Source of the DNA: Brevibacterium luteolum
GTDB lineage: Bacteria > Actinomycetota > Actinomycetes > Actinomycetales > Brevibacteriaceae
Assembly: GCF_013004595.1 (NCBI RefSeq)
Contig: NZ_JABEMC010000007.1
Coordinates: forward strand, 53,457-117,456
Reading direction: 5' to 3'
Length of the DNA stretch: 64,000 nucleotides
Under the pieces are notes generated by a model that saw only the letters and a list, made by a program, of their open reading frames with translations, made no database searches and had not been told where the DNA came from. The translations under genes were made by a program, and so were the position numbers. The stretch's first letter is position 1. Each line of letters starts with the position of its first letter. Positions 8,646-17,705 of this stretch are shown piece by piece.

Positions 8646-10085
8646 ATGACGATTCACGATGCTTCCCTGCACACACTCACCATCGCCGAGGCGGTGGCCG
8701 CCTTCCGCACCCAAGATCTCACCCCCACGGCGTACCTGGAGGCATGCATCCGGCGCATCGAGGCCCTCGATGACAGCTTCAACGCCGTCATGGACATCAT
8801 GGCCGAACCTGCCCGCGAGGCCGCAGCCACCGCAACTGAGGCCTACCGTGCTGGCGGGCGCGACCTGCCGCCGCTGCTGGGGATCCCGCTGCTCGTCAAG
8901 GAGCAGCACGACGTCGCCGGCTGCTCGGCGACCCGCGGGTCGCAGGCGCTCGCCGGTCGCATCGCGGCTGCCGACCATCCGATCGTCGCCCGGTTGCGGG
9001 CTGCTGGAGCGATTCCGTTCGCCCGCACGACCACGCCCGAGATGTCGTGTGCGACCTTCACGCAGACCCGTGAGTGGGGCATCACCCGCAACCCCTTCAA
9101 TCCCGAGCGCACCCCCGGCGGATCCTCCGGCGGCTCCGGTGCAGCGGTCGCGCTCGGCTACGCGCCGCTGGCCACCGCCAGCGATATCGCCGGCTCGACC
9201 CGCATTCCGGCGGCGTTTTGCGGGCTGCCCGGGTTCAAGACCCCTTTCGGCCGCACCCCGGCGACCCCGCCGCTCAACCAGGACTGGTACCGCGGTGATC
9301 ACATCCTCGCCCGCACCGTCGCCGACACCGCCCTGGCCACCGGCATCATCTGCGGTCTCGACCCCACCGACCACGGCACTGTGCCGACGCCGCAGCCCTA
9401 CCCCGGCGCTGAGCTCACCGGCGACCTCGTCTCAGGCGAGCTCACCGGTCTGCGGATCGGCATCAGCCCGGACCTCGGCTGCTACGACGTCGACCCGGAT
9501 GTCGCCGCCGGCCTGCAGCGTGCCGCTGATGCGCTGGCTGCCGCGGGTGCGCAGGTCGCCGACATCGACCTCAACCTCAGCCTCGCCGACATCACCGATG
9601 CGTCGATGGCCCACTACGGGCACTTCCTGGCCGGCAACATCCGCCGCATGAGCGACGGACGCACCGAACTGCTCGAACCGTACACGCAGCGCTTCCTCGA
9701 ACTCACCCAGCGCTGGGCCAGCCGGTTCTCTGTCGTCGACTCCCTCGTGATCGAGAACCGCATCCAGACCCAGATCGCTGCCGTGCTCTCCGACGTCGAC
9801 GCGTTCCTGACTCCCACCTCGGCGGTGGCGAGTCTGCCTGTCGACGACTTCTTTATGGACGGCCTCGATGGATGCGAGTTCTACTGGCAACGGCACATGA
9901 CGGTACCGTTCAACATCGCCAACCGGCTGCCGGTCATGGCGATGCCGACCGGGGTCGCCGCCGACGGCGTGCCGACGAGTGCGCAGGTCGTCGGCCGCGC
10001 CTATGACGATGCCACCGTCTTTCGGATCGCCGCCGCACTCGAAGCCCGGTTGCCGGCCCTCACTCCTGAGGCGTCACCGCGGTGA
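8646..10085 (+). CDS. Amidase (amidase signature family)
   Basis: A 479-aa cytoplasmic amidohydrolase with the complete amidase-signature Ser-cisSer-Lys triad. Lys85 is in LLVKEQ, Ser160 in the GGSSGGSG loop, and the nucleophile Ser184 in DIAGSTRIPA; the spacings (75 and 24) are those of the family. The missing transmembrane or secretion signal argues for an intracellular enzyme acting on small amides or aryl amides. No GatB or GatC neighbour is present, so it is not the Glu-tRNA amidotransferase subunit. The start has no Shine-Dalgarno, but a CATCAT -10-like box lies six bases before the ATG, pointing to a leaderless mRNA. Confidence 0.88.
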   Translation: MTIHDASLHTLTIAEAVAAFRTQDLTPTAYLEACIRRIEALDDSFNAVMDIMAEPAREAAATATEAYRAGGRDLPPLLGIPLLVKEQHDVAGCSATRGSQALAGRIAAADHPIVARLRAAGAIPFARTTTPEMSCATFTQTREWGITRNPFNPERTPGGSSGGSGAAVALGYAPLATASDIAGSTRIPAAFCGLPGFKTPFGRTPATPPLNQDWYRGDHILARTVADTALATGIICGLDPTDHGTVPTPQPYPGAELTGDLVSGELTGLRIGISPDLGCYDVDPDVAAGLQRAADALAAAGAQVADIDLNLSLADITDASMAHYGHFLAGNIRRMSDGRTELLEPYTQRFLELTQRWASRFSVVDSLVIENRIQTQIAAVLSDVDAFLTPTSAVASLPVDDFFMDGLDGCEFYWQRHMTVPFNIANRLPVMAMPTGVAADGVPTSAQVVGRAYDDATVFRIAAALEARLPALTPEASPR

Positions 10086-10590
10086 TGTCGGTGACGACCC
10101 TGTCGTCGCCGTCCTCTGCGCAGATCGACCTGCCACACCTGCCCGCTGCTGTTGACAGTCAGCAGGGCTGGGCTGACTGCCCGATCGTCGAGATCCGCTC
10201 ACTCGGCAGCTCCTCCGCTGCGACCCCGGAGCCGTCGGGTGTGAAGGCGAGGTAGCTGTCGCGCGGGATATCGCGGTCGATCGAGTTCTCGGACACGACG
10301 ACGCTGAGGGTCCCGTCGCAGTTCGACAGGCTGGTGAACTCTCCGCACAGCACGTGCCGCTTGAGCTCACCAGGAGCGTTCGTCGCCATCGCCACCGACT
10401 CCGGTTCGGGGTGGTCGTAGGTGACGAGCTCGTCTGAGAGCACAGAGTCGTGCCCGGCATCGGAGTGGAAGATGTGCCCGTCGGCAGAGGCGACCGTGCC
10501 GGTCTTGATGCCACCGGTCCGGTGCACCGAACAGGTGCCGTCGGCATGGACGAGGTGGAGCGTCCCGGCTTGGCCGCCCGGCCACCGCCT
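10060..10590 (-). pseudogene. Decayed C-terminal remnant of a beta-propeller-like protein
   Basis: Read on the minus strand, coding quality continues through three frames. First comes a long segment resembling repeated propeller blades (GTLHLVHADGTCSVHRTGG, VASADGHIFHSDAG, DGTLSVVVSENS). Near 10165 it passes to SPALLTVNSSGQVWQVDLR in a second frame, and near 10110 to EDGDDRVVTDITAVTPQE and a stop at 10060 in a third frame. There is no start codon or N-terminus, and the remnant abuts the permease stop at 10601. Two frameshifts plus a missing 5' part indicate a pseudogene, unless both shifts are sequencing errors. Its last bases overlap the amidase 3' end in antisense. Confidence 0.6.
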
Positions 10591-10600
10591 CGGGCCCGGT

Positions 10601-12073
10601 TCACCAGGCGGGACCGTCGGTGCCGCGGCGGGCCCGGATCTTCTCCAGCAGCTGGTCCTCAGCATCGGGGCCTGCGTGGATGCCGCCGGGGACGCGGAGC
10701 ATCAGCGCGACGCCCACGAGCATCCAGACGCCGAACATGAGGTAGGACTGCCAGTCGAGGGTGACCGAAAGCGGGGTGAGCTCCGGGATGTACATGACGA
10801 ACAGCACCGCGGTGAGCACAACAGCGATGACGCCGATGACTATGCCGCCGTTGCCGGCGCCGCCGATGCGCATCGGGCGTTCCATGTCAGGTTCGCGGCG
10901 GCGCAGGATGAGGAAGGTGATCGAGACCATGCAGTAGGTCAGCACGATCATCGGCGAGCCGGCGTCGACGGCCCAGCCGAGCATCGCGGTGCCGAGGAAC
11001 GGGGCGGCAGCGGAGAGCACGCCGATGAACAGCAGTGCGTTGACCGGGGTGCCGTACTTCGGGTGGAGGACGGCGAACCACTGCGGGATCATGCCCGAAC
11101 GTGCCATCGCCCACATGAGGCGGGAGGAGCCGATGAGGAATGCGATCCACGAGGTGATGATGCCGGCCAGACCGCCGGCGATGACGATCTTGCCCATGAG
11201 GTCCGAGCCGAACATCGCCGCGACCGCATCGGCGGTGGCGAGATCGAGGCCGACGAGCTGATCGGCCGGCAGGGCGAGTGAGGTCGTGAAGATGACGACG
11301 AGGTAGAAGACGACGGCCATGACGACGGAGAAGACGACGAGGCGGGCGATCCTGCGCGGCGGGATGCGGATCTCCTCAGCCGACTGCGGGATGACGTCGA
11401 AGCCGACGAACAGGAACGGCACTACGGCCAGCACGAGCATGAACCCGCCGACTCCGCCGTGGAAGAGCGGCTGGGTATTGGCGGTGTCGCCGCCGACGAA
11501 TGCGCCGGCGATGAGCACGAGGGCCACGAGCAGCAGGAAGGACACGACGAAGGTCTGCACCAGCGAGGTCATCTTGATGCCGCGGATGTTGAGCCAGGTG
11601 AGCAGCACCGCTGTGATCGAGCCGATGAGCGCCCAGGTCAGGTGGACGTCGAAGCCGGCGACCGTCCACAGGTGGATGTGCTCGATGTTGGGCACCAGGT
11701 AGGTCATGGTGCGCGGCACGGCGACGGCCTCGAACATGACGACGCCGATGTATCCGCCGGTGATGCCCCAGGAGCCGAGCATCGCCAGGCGCGGGCCCAT
11801 GCCGCGCATGAGGTAGTTGTGCTCACCGCCGGCATGCGGCATCGCGGCGACGAGCTCAGAGTAGACAACGCCGACGAAGCCCATGATGACACCGCCGGCG
11901 GCGAAGGCGAGCAGCGCGCCGAGCGTTCCGGCGTCATCGAGCCAGCCGCCGGTCAGCACGATCCAGCCGAAGCCGATCATCGCGCCGAAGCCGATGAAGA
12001 GGACGTCGATCGTGCCCAGTGCCTTGACGAACCCGTGGCCCCGATCCTCGGATGCAGAGTGTTCGTGAGTCAT
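10601..12073 (-). CDS. APC-superfamily amino-acid permease
   Basis: A 490-aa membrane protein with about twelve helices and APC hallmarks: an N-terminal IDVLFIGFGAMIGFGWIVLTG (the unwound TM1 glycine motif), the YSELVAAMPHAGGEHNY loop, and FVGFDVIPQSAEEI at about residue 242, the conserved amphipathic segment of the AAT/ethanolamine-type branch. It should import an amino acid or amine by proton symport. The ATG at 12073 is supported by an AAGGAAG Shine-Dalgarno. Substrate not assignable. A decayed gene follows immediately downstream. Confidence 0.85.
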   Translation of the reverse strand: MTHEHSASEDRGHGFVKALGTIDVLFIGFGAMIGFGWIVLTGGWLDDAGTLGALLAFAAGGVIMGFVGVVYSELVAAMPHAGGEHNYLMRGMGPRLAMLGSWGITGGYIGVVMFEAVAVPRTMTYLVPNIEHIHLWTVAGFDVHLTWALIGSITAVLLTWLNIRGIKMTSLVQTFVVSFLLLVALVLIAGAFVGGDTANTQPLFHGGVGGFMLVLAVVPFLFVGFDVIPQSAEEIRIPPRRIARLVVFSVVMAVVFYLVVIFTTSLALPADQLVGLDLATADAVAAMFGSDLMGKIVIAGGLAGIITSWIAFLIGSSRLMWAMARSGMIPQWFAVLHPKYGTPVNALLFIGVLSAAAPFLGTAMLGWAVDAGSPMIVLTYCMVSITFLILRRREPDMERPMRIGGAGNGGIVIGVIAVVLTAVLFVMYIPELTPLSVTLDWQSYLMFGVWMLVGVALMLRVPGGIHAGPDAEDQLLEKIRARRGTDGPAW

Positions 12074-12223
12074 GAATCCAACTTCCTTGTCGCTCTCATC
12101 GGCCGAGGCTTGCCGTGGCCGAGAAAAATCACCGTGCTGCTGAGCACAGCGGCCAGTCTGTGACTAGGATTACGCTGTGCTGAGAGAAACGATAGCCCAT
12201 CGCCTATCCCGGTCTGGACAGTA

Positions 12224-13543
12224 GTGTCCCCTCCGGCTCGGATCATCGTCGGCTTCGCCGTGGTCATCACCATCGGCTCGGCCCTGCTCATGCTGCCTGC
12301 AGCCACCACGGCCCCGGGCGGCATCGGCGTCATCGACGCGCTGTTCACCACCACCTCGGCGTTCTCCGTCACCGGGCTCGTCGTCCTCGACACGGGTCAG
12401 GACTTCACGCTCTTCGGCCAGCTCGTCATCCTCGCGCTCATCCAGATCGGCGGGCTCGGCGTCATGGTCTTCACGATGCTGCTGGCGATGCTCGTCGCCC
12501 GCCGCACCGGCCTGCAGCTGCGTCAGACGGTCGCTGCCGAGACGAAGACCGAGGACTTCGGCGGGCTGCGGCCGATGGTGCTGCGGATCCTCGCGTTCTC
12601 GGCCGTGACCGAGGCGGTGGTCGCCTGCCTGCTCAGCGTCCGGTTCGCCACCCGGTATGCCGACACACCCGGTGAGGGGATCTACCACGGCATCTTCCAT
12701 GCGATCTCGGCGTTCAACAACGCCGGGTTCGCGCTGCGGGCCGACTCGATCATGCCCTATGCCGGGGACCCCTTCATCAGCCTGCCGATCTGCTTGGCCG
12801 TCATCATCGGCGGGATGGGCTTCCCGGTGCTCACCGAACTCGCCTACCGCTACCGGTTCCCGATGCGCTGGTCGATGACAACCCGCATCGTCGTGTGCCT
12901 CACCCCGATCATGCTCGTCGCAGGCACCCTCTTCCTGCTCGCCCAGGAATGGTCGAACGAGGCGACAATGGGTCACCTCAACGGCTGGCAGAAGCTGCTG
13001 GCGGCGTTCTTCCAATCGACGATCGCGCGGACCGCCGGCTTCAACTCGATCGACATCGCCGAGATGCACCCGGTGTCGTGGTTCGGCCTCGACATCCTCA
13101 TGTTCATCGGCGGCGGCCCGGCCGGCACCGCCGGCGGTGTCAAGCTCACCACCGTCGCGGTGCTTGCGGCGATGACGTGGGCGGAGATCTCCGGCCGGCG
13201 CACCGTCGTCCTCTTCGGCCGACGGGTCTCCCGCTTCGTCCATCGTCAGGCGACGACGGTCATCGTGCTGGCGCTGACCCTCATCGTCTCGGCGACGATG
13301 GCGATCATGCTCATCGACCCGCACCTCGGGTTCGATCAGGTGCTCTTCGAAGTCGTCTCCGCGTTTGCGACTGTCGGTCTGTCGACGGGGATCACCGGCG
13401 ACCTGCCGCCGGCTGCGCAGTGCATCATCATCTTGGTCATGGCCACCGGCCGCATCGGCCCGGTCATGCTCGCCTCGGCGCTGGCGCTGCGCCGCCACCG
13501 CGAACAGCACGAACTGCCCAAGGAACGCCCGCTCATCGGCTGA
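12224..13543 (+). CDS. ktrB: Potassium uptake channel subunit KtrB/TrkH
   Basis: The K+-translocating membrane subunit carries the four M1-P-M2 repeats of the Trk/Ktr/HKT superfamily. Pore-loop signatures include FTTTSAFSVTGL, FHAISAFNNAGF, STIARTAGFNSID and FEVVSAFATVGLS, with the filter glycines in place. At 439 aa it is the KtrB size rather than the longer TrkH. The first usable start is a GTG at 12224. The frame is open for about 60 bases upstream but holds no other start, and the gene has no clear Shine-Dalgarno, so the N-terminus is less certain. ktrA follows 23 bp downstream. Confidence 0.92.
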   Translation: MSPPARIIVGFAVVITIGSALLMLPAATTAPGGIGVIDALFTTTSAFSVTGLVVLDTGQDFTLFGQLVILALIQIGGLGVMVFTMLLAMLVARRTGLQLRQTVAAETKTEDFGGLRPMVLRILAFSAVTEAVVACLLSVRFATRYADTPGEGIYHGIFHAISAFNNAGFALRADSIMPYAGDPFISLPICLAVIIGGMGFPVLTELAYRYRFPMRWSMTTRIVVCLTPIMLVAGTLFLLAQEWSNEATMGHLNGWQKLLAAFFQSTIARTAGFNSIDIAEMHPVSWFGLDILMFIGGGPAGTAGGVKLTTVAVLAAMTWAEISGRRTVVLFGRRVSRFVHRQATTVIVLALTLIVSATMAIMLIDPHLGFDQVLFEVVSAFATVGLSTGITGDLPPAAQCIIILVMATGRIGPVMLASALALRRHREQHELPKERPLIG

Positions 13544-13566
13544 GCGGCGCTGAGAGGAAACCTGTC

Positions 13567-14298
13567 ATGACCGACCCGCACGCACCCTGGCACTCCCGCG
13601 CCCGCACCTTCTTCACCGGCGACCCGACGCCGATGGCCGAGCACGGCGCGGTCGTCGTCATCGGGCTCGGCCGCTTCGGCGCCTCGCTGGCCCGTGAGCT
13701 CACCTCGCTCGGCGTCGACGTTGTCGGCATCGACTGCGATGAGGCCATCGTCGAGAGCCTGCGTGATGAGCTTCCCTTCGTCACCCGCGCCGACGCGACC
13801 CAGGATGCAGCGCTCACCCAACTCGGAGTGCCCGAAGCCAGTAGGGTCATCATCGCGATCGGCTCAGACCTGGAGGCGAGCATCCTGGCGGCCTCCCGCA
13901 TCCTGCGCAGCGGCAACGACCGGGTGTGGGCCAAGGCGATCTCCGAACCGCACGCTGAGATCCTCGCGCAGCTGGGCGTCAAGCAGATCGTCAACCCAGA
14001 AGACGATATGGGCCGCCGGCTGGCGCATCTCATCCGCGGGCACATGTCCGATTTCCTGCGCATCGACAGCGATTACGCCATCGTGCGCACGACCCCGCCG
14101 GTGCGGGTGCTCGGCCAGCCGCTGAGCGCGCTCGGGCTGCGCGGGACGCATGGGGTCACCGTCATCGCCGTCAAGCATCCCGGTGCCGGGTGGGCGAACA
14201 CGGACGGTGGGACGGTGCTGGAGGCTGATGATGAGATCATCATCGCTGGTGCCCCCGATGCCGTCGAGCGCTTCAGCGCCCTGGACAAACACGTCTGA
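13567..14298 (+). CDS. ktrA: Potassium uptake regulatory subunit KtrA/TrkA
   Basis: This 243-aa cytoplasmic RCK protein gates KtrB. The Rossmann motif VVVIGLGRFGASLARELTSLGVDVVGID lies at about residues 27-55, and the N-terminal RCK domain is followed by a C-terminal RCK_C (about 165-240, ALGLRGTHGVTVIAV and EADDEIIIAG). It is expected to bind ATP/ADP or NAD and form an octameric ring on the KtrB dimer. The start at 13567 has a GAGAGGAAA Shine-Dalgarno. It forms a two-gene operon with ktrB, closed by a strong hairpin at 14311. Confidence 0.92.
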   Translation: MTDPHAPWHSRARTFFTGDPTPMAEHGAVVVIGLGRFGASLARELTSLGVDVVGIDCDEAIVESLRDELPFVTRADATQDAALTQLGVPEASRVIIAIGSDLEASILAASRILRSGNDRVWAKAISEPHAEILAQLGVKQIVNPEDDMGRRLAHLIRGHMSDFLRIDSDYAIVRTTPPVRVLGQPLSALGLRGTHGVTVIAVKHPGAGWANTDGGTVLEADDEIIIAGAPDAVERFSALDKHV

Positions 14299-14310
14299 GC
14301 CTGCGGTGCA

Positions 14311-14345
14311 GCTGAGCCCGCCGCGACCTCGGCGGCGGGCTCAGC
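14311..14345. terminator. Bidirectional terminator hairpin after ktrA
   Basis: A perfect 13-bp stem (GCTGAGCCCGCCG with CGGCGGGCTCAGC) around a 9-nt loop lies between the convergent ktrA and DUF4352 genes. There is no U-tract on either side, as is common in GC-rich actinobacteria. Confidence 0.75.
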
Positions 14346-14370
14346 GCAGGTGGACTCGGCGAACGAGTGC

Positions 14371-15150
14371 TCAGGACAGCGCGACCTCGACGGGGGTGGA
14401 GAAGAAGCCGCCTTCGAAGATCAGCCGATCGGGCGTCACATCGGCGGGGACGTCGAAGACGATCGTGCCCGAGGCGGTGTTGCCCGGGTTGATCTCCTCT
14501 AGCAGCAGCGAATCCTCCCCGGCGTAGATCCCGGCCTCGGAATCCGAGGAGTAGGTGTTGCCGGCGTCGTCTGCGAGCTTGATGCTGTCCTCGAAGAAGT
14601 ACTCCGGTGAGCTGGAGGTGTTCTTCACCGACATCTTCACGGTGACGAACTGTCCCTGCGCCTGCGCGTTGAGGAACTCGTCACCGACTGTCGAGATGCC
14701 GTCCTCGACGCTGCTGACGGTGATCTCCCAGCCGTCGGCTTCAACGGTGTCGCCGATGCCGTACGTCGCTGCCGCCGGCTCCTCGTCGGCAGCGTCGGCC
14801 TCACCGGCTCCGGATTCCTCGGCCGAGGTGTCGGCTTCCTCCGCAGCGCCCTGCTCGTCGGCTGGTCCGGAGGTGTCATCGCCGCCGGCGATCGAGCTGA
14901 TGATCGCGATGAGGACGATGCCGATGATGAGCCAGAACCACCAGCGCTTGAACAGCGGCTTCTTCTGCTTCACCGGCGGCTGCGCGCCCCACTGCTGCTG
15001 GGTGCCCACGGGCGCGGTCTGCCCATCGACCTGCCCGTACGGGCCCTGCTGACCATACGGTCCGGTCTGCGCGTGCTGAGGGTGCTGTGGGCCCGGCTGG
15101 CCCGGCTGGGAATCCGGCTGCGGCTGTGCGGGGTCGTAGGGGTTGGACAT
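14371..15150 (-). CDS. DUF4352-type membrane-anchored protein with Pro/Gln-rich N-terminus
   Basis: A 259-aa protein. Residues 1-60 are Pro/Gln/Gly-rich and cytoplasmic, and one transmembrane helix (FKRWWFWLIIGIVLIAIISSIAGG, about 72-95) follows. An acidic Ala/Glu/Asp linker (about 96-135) leads to an extracellular beta-sandwich of the DUF4352/telokin-like type (YGIGDTVEADGWEITVSSVE to the end). The ATG at 15150 has an excellent AGGAG five bases upstream; the longer reading frame is rejected for that reason. Such proteins are common actinobacterial envelope components of unknown function. It diverges from the sensor kinase at 15377 and may share its control region. Confidence 0.82.
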   Translation of the reverse strand: MSNPYDPAQPQPDSQPGQPGPQHPQHAQTGPYGQQGPYGQVDGQTAPVGTQQQWGAQPPVKQKKPLFKRWWFWLIIGIVLIAIISSIAGGDDTSGPADEQGAAEEADTSAEESGAGEADAADEEPAAATYGIGDTVEADGWEITVSSVEDGISTVGDEFLNAQAQGQFVTVKMSVKNTSSSPEYFFEDSIKLADDAGNTYSSDSEAGIYAGEDSLLLEEINPGNTASGTIVFDVPADVTPDRLIFEGGFFSTPVEVALS

Positions 15151-15364
15151 GACGCTCCTTGATCGAGTCGAGCCCGGTGCCGCCGAGTGGCCGCGCTGCG
15201 GGCGCTGGTGGCAGCTGGAGTCCAGCTGCCGGGGTGATGATTCTGACCTCTCCAGCCTCATCGAGCGCCGGGTGCTGCGCGTCCGCCGATCGGCTCGACT
15301 GCGCGAGCTCATCGGTGGACACAGCATGAGCCGGTTGGCCGACTGGCAGGTCTGTGCCGGCGGA

Positions 15365-15370
15365 TACGAT
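15365..15370 (+). promoter_or_regulatory. -10 box of a probable leaderless promoter for the sensor kinase
   Basis: TACGAT lies exactly six bases before the GTG at 15377, placing the transcription start at or next to the start codon. No Shine-Dalgarno is present. Confidence 0.5.
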
Positions 15371-15376
15371 GCAGTT

Positions 15377-16918
15377 GTGTCAGGTCATCCATCCCAGCCG
15401 CCAAGCCGCAGGCCAGCAGCCCCGCGGTATGCGCCTCCAGCTCACGGTCCGGAGGCGCCTGCCGGCGTGCCAGGATCACCTGCGCAGGGCAGCGGTGGGC
15501 ACGCGGGCAGCGCACCGCACCCAGCCACCGCCTCGGGCCCGGCTGCCGCGCCAGCACCTCCAGCCCGGACGGCGGACCGGCAGCTGCCGGGCAGCCGGTT
15601 TCCGCGCTGGCTGCGCATCGCCACGAGCATCGTCGTCGGCATCGTCACCTACCTCATCGGCCTCATCATCTCGATGATGGCGCTCATCGCTGCGCCCTGG
15701 GCCTTCGATGACGGGCAGCTCGGCAACCTCGGCGTGATGACCGTGCTCGTCCTCGTGCCGCTGTGGGCAACCGTCTTCGTCCGGCATCGGTGGCCGTGGG
15801 CGCCGTTCATCGTCGGTGCGATGCTCGCCGCCGGCTGGGGCGACTGCCTGCTCATGCTCATCGGCATGTTCCACCTGCTCATCCGCAGCCCCCGTCGGCA
15901 GGCTCTCATCGCCGCCATCGCAGGCGGTCTGCTCACGACGGTCTCCACGCTCCGGCTGTGCCTGAACCGCACTGAGCTCAACCCGTACTCCATCCTGTTC
16001 ATCGACCCCGGCATCCAGCCCACCGGGCTCGCCACCGCCGCGCCGCCCCCGGAGTCCGCCACTGCCGTCAACGGGCTGACGATCGCCGTTGCGGCGGTGG
16101 CGTTCGGGCTCAGCCTGGGATTCGGTCTGCTGCTGCGCCGCACCCGCCGGATGCAGGCCGTCGAGGCCTTCGCCTCCCATGAAGTCGAGCTCAACGCGGC
16201 ACTGACAGCCGAACTCGCCCGGCAGTCCGAACGCGAGCTGCTCGCTCGCGAACTCCACGACACGCTCTCCCACCGGCTGTCGATCATCTCGCTGCACAGC
16301 GGCGCATTGGAAGTCGGCTCAGACTCCGCAGCCGATGTCACCTCCACCGCCTCAGCGCTGCGCCGGGAGGCGCACGCCTCGCTTGAGGAGCTGCGCCACC
16401 TCGTCGGCGGGGTGCGGGCTGGGACGCTTGCCGGCGTGCAGGCCCGGCGCCACGCCTCGACCCCGCCCAACCTCGCCTCGATGCGGTCCCTGCCTCAGCT
16501 CATCGCCTCCGTGCAGGCGACCGGCACCGTCATCCGGCAGACGATCATCATCGAAGACCTCGACAGCGCCCCGACTCCCGTCGACCGCGCCGCCTATCGG
16601 ATCGTGCAGGAGGCGCTGACCAACGCGATGAAGCACGCGCCCGGTGCGCCGGTCGAGCTGAGTGTGACCGCCTCGGCGGCTGCCGGGGTGCGGATCCGGG
16701 TGTCGAATCCGGTTCCCGCGGCCGAGGCGGCAGGCACCTCGGATCTCTCGTACACCGGTTCAGGTGCGGGGCTGGAGACGATCCGCGAGCGTGCGGCCGC
16801 GTTCGGCGGGCACGCCCAGCTCGGGGTGCACGGCGGCGAGTTCGTCGTCGATGTCGTCTTCCCGCCGTTCAACCGGCCGGCACCTCCGCTCGCCCCGGCC
16901 GACCCTTCGGGCCCCTGA
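15377..16918 (+). CDS. NarL-type sensor histidine kinase
   Basis: The kinase has a Pro/Ala-rich cytoplasmic N-terminus (about 1-70) and four to five membrane helices (about 78-255). A HisKA_3 dimerisation domain follows, with the H-box ARELHDTLSHRL (His294 counted from the GTG at 15377), and a HATPase_c domain with the N-box AYRIVQEALTNAMKHA and the G-box region GSGAGLETIRERAAAFGG. It should autophosphorylate and pass phosphate to the response regulator 74 bp downstream. The start is uncertain: the frame is open back to 15143, but that part would overlap the divergent gene, and the GTG at 15377 is preceded by a -10 box at leaderless distance. The signal sensed is unknown. Confidence 0.85.
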   Translation: MSGHPSQPPSRRPAAPRYAPPAHGPEAPAGVPGSPAQGSGGHAGSAPHPATASGPAAAPAPPARTADRQLPGSRFPRWLRIATSIVVGIVTYLIGLIISMMALIAAPWAFDDGQLGNLGVMTVLVLVPLWATVFVRHRWPWAPFIVGAMLAAGWGDCLLMLIGMFHLLIRSPRRQALIAAIAGGLLTTVSTLRLCLNRTELNPYSILFIDPGIQPTGLATAAPPPESATAVNGLTIAVAAVAFGLSLGFGLLLRRTRRMQAVEAFASHEVELNAALTAELARQSERELLARELHDTLSHRLSIISLHSGALEVGSDSAADVTSTASALRREAHASLEELRHLVGGVRAGTLAGVQARRHASTPPNLASMRSLPQLIASVQATGTVIRQTIIIEDLDSAPTPVDRAAYRIVQEALTNAMKHAPGAPVELSVTASAAAGVRIRVSNPVPAAEAAGTSDLSYTGSGAGLETIRERAAAFGGHAQLGVHGGEFVVDVVFPPFNRPAPPLAPADPSGP

Positions 16919-16991
16919 CCTGTCTCCACCCAGTCCTCGCACCTCCCGTGCTGCTCCGGAGTGGGCCGGGTCCTCCGGTAATGTTGCAGTC

Positions 16992-17705
16992 ATGACCGAC
17001 ACCGATGCCCCGATCCGTGTCGTCGTTGTCGACGACGATCCGATGGTCGTCACCGGCATCAAAGGCATCCTGGCCGCCGCTGCCGGCATCGATGTCGTCG
17101 GCTCGGCGCTCAGCGGCGAAGAGTCTCTCGAACAGGTCGCCCTGCACTTTCCCGATGTGGTGCTCATGGACATCCGGATGCCGGGCATCGGCGGCATCGA
17201 GGCGATCGAGCGCCTCGTCAACGGAGTCCGCCCGCCCACTGTTGTGGCACTGACGAGCTTCGACAGCGACGACTACCTCTTCCGCGCGCTCGCGGCAGGG
17301 GCCGCCGGCTATCTGCTCAAGGACATCGGCCCGGTCGACCTCGCCGAGGCGATCCGCACCGTCCATCGGGGCGAGCCGATCCTCTCACCGCATTCGCTGC
17401 GGCAGGTGCTCAACACCGTCGTGGCGAACCGCGATCAGCAGCTGCAGCGCGACGCCGTCGAGCTGCTGGCCGAACTGACGGACCGGGAGCTGGAGATCGC
17501 CGCGCGGGTGGCCGAAGGGCTGTCGAATCAGGAGATCGCTGAGGCCACCTTCATGAGCCCGGCGACGGTCAAAACCCACCTCAACCGGATCAACGCCAAG
17601 CTCGACACGAGCAACCGCGTCCACATCGCCGTCATGGTTGAGCGGGCGCGGATGTCCGGGACTGCCCCGCCGCGGCTGCACCCTGCGCCTCGCCGGCAGC
17701 CCTGA
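16992..17705 (+). CDS. NarL/LuxR-family response regulator
   Basis: A 237-aa regulator with a receiver domain at 8-125: an acidic pocket of aspartates at 14-16, phospho-acceptor Asp60 in VVLMDIRMPG, and Lys112 in YLLKDIG. A LuxR helix-turn-helix lies at about 165-225 (LTDRELEIAARVAEGLSNQEIAEATFMSPATVKTHL). It is the cognate partner of the adjacent kinase. A TAATGT box seven bases before the ATG suggests its own leaderless promoter. Its last 74 bp overlap the 3' end of the methyltransferase gene on the other strand, so the two coding regions are antisense to each other. Confidence 0.92.
   Translation: MTDTDAPIRVVVVDDDPMVVTGIKGILAAAAGIDVVGSALSGEESLEQVALHFPDVVLMDIRMPGIGGIEAIERLVNGVRPPTVVALTSFDSDDYLFRALAAGAAGYLLKDIGPVDLAEAIRTVHRGEPILSPHSLRQVLNTVVANRDQQLQRDAVELLAELTDRELEIAARVAEGLSNQEIAEATFMSPATVKTHLNRINAKLDTSNRVHIAVMVERARMSGTAPPRLHPAPRRQP

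Noticed and set aside
12170..12223. Upstream extension of KtrB
   Set aside because: The frame is open and looks coding, but contains no ATG, GTG or TTG; GTG 12224 remains the first usable start.
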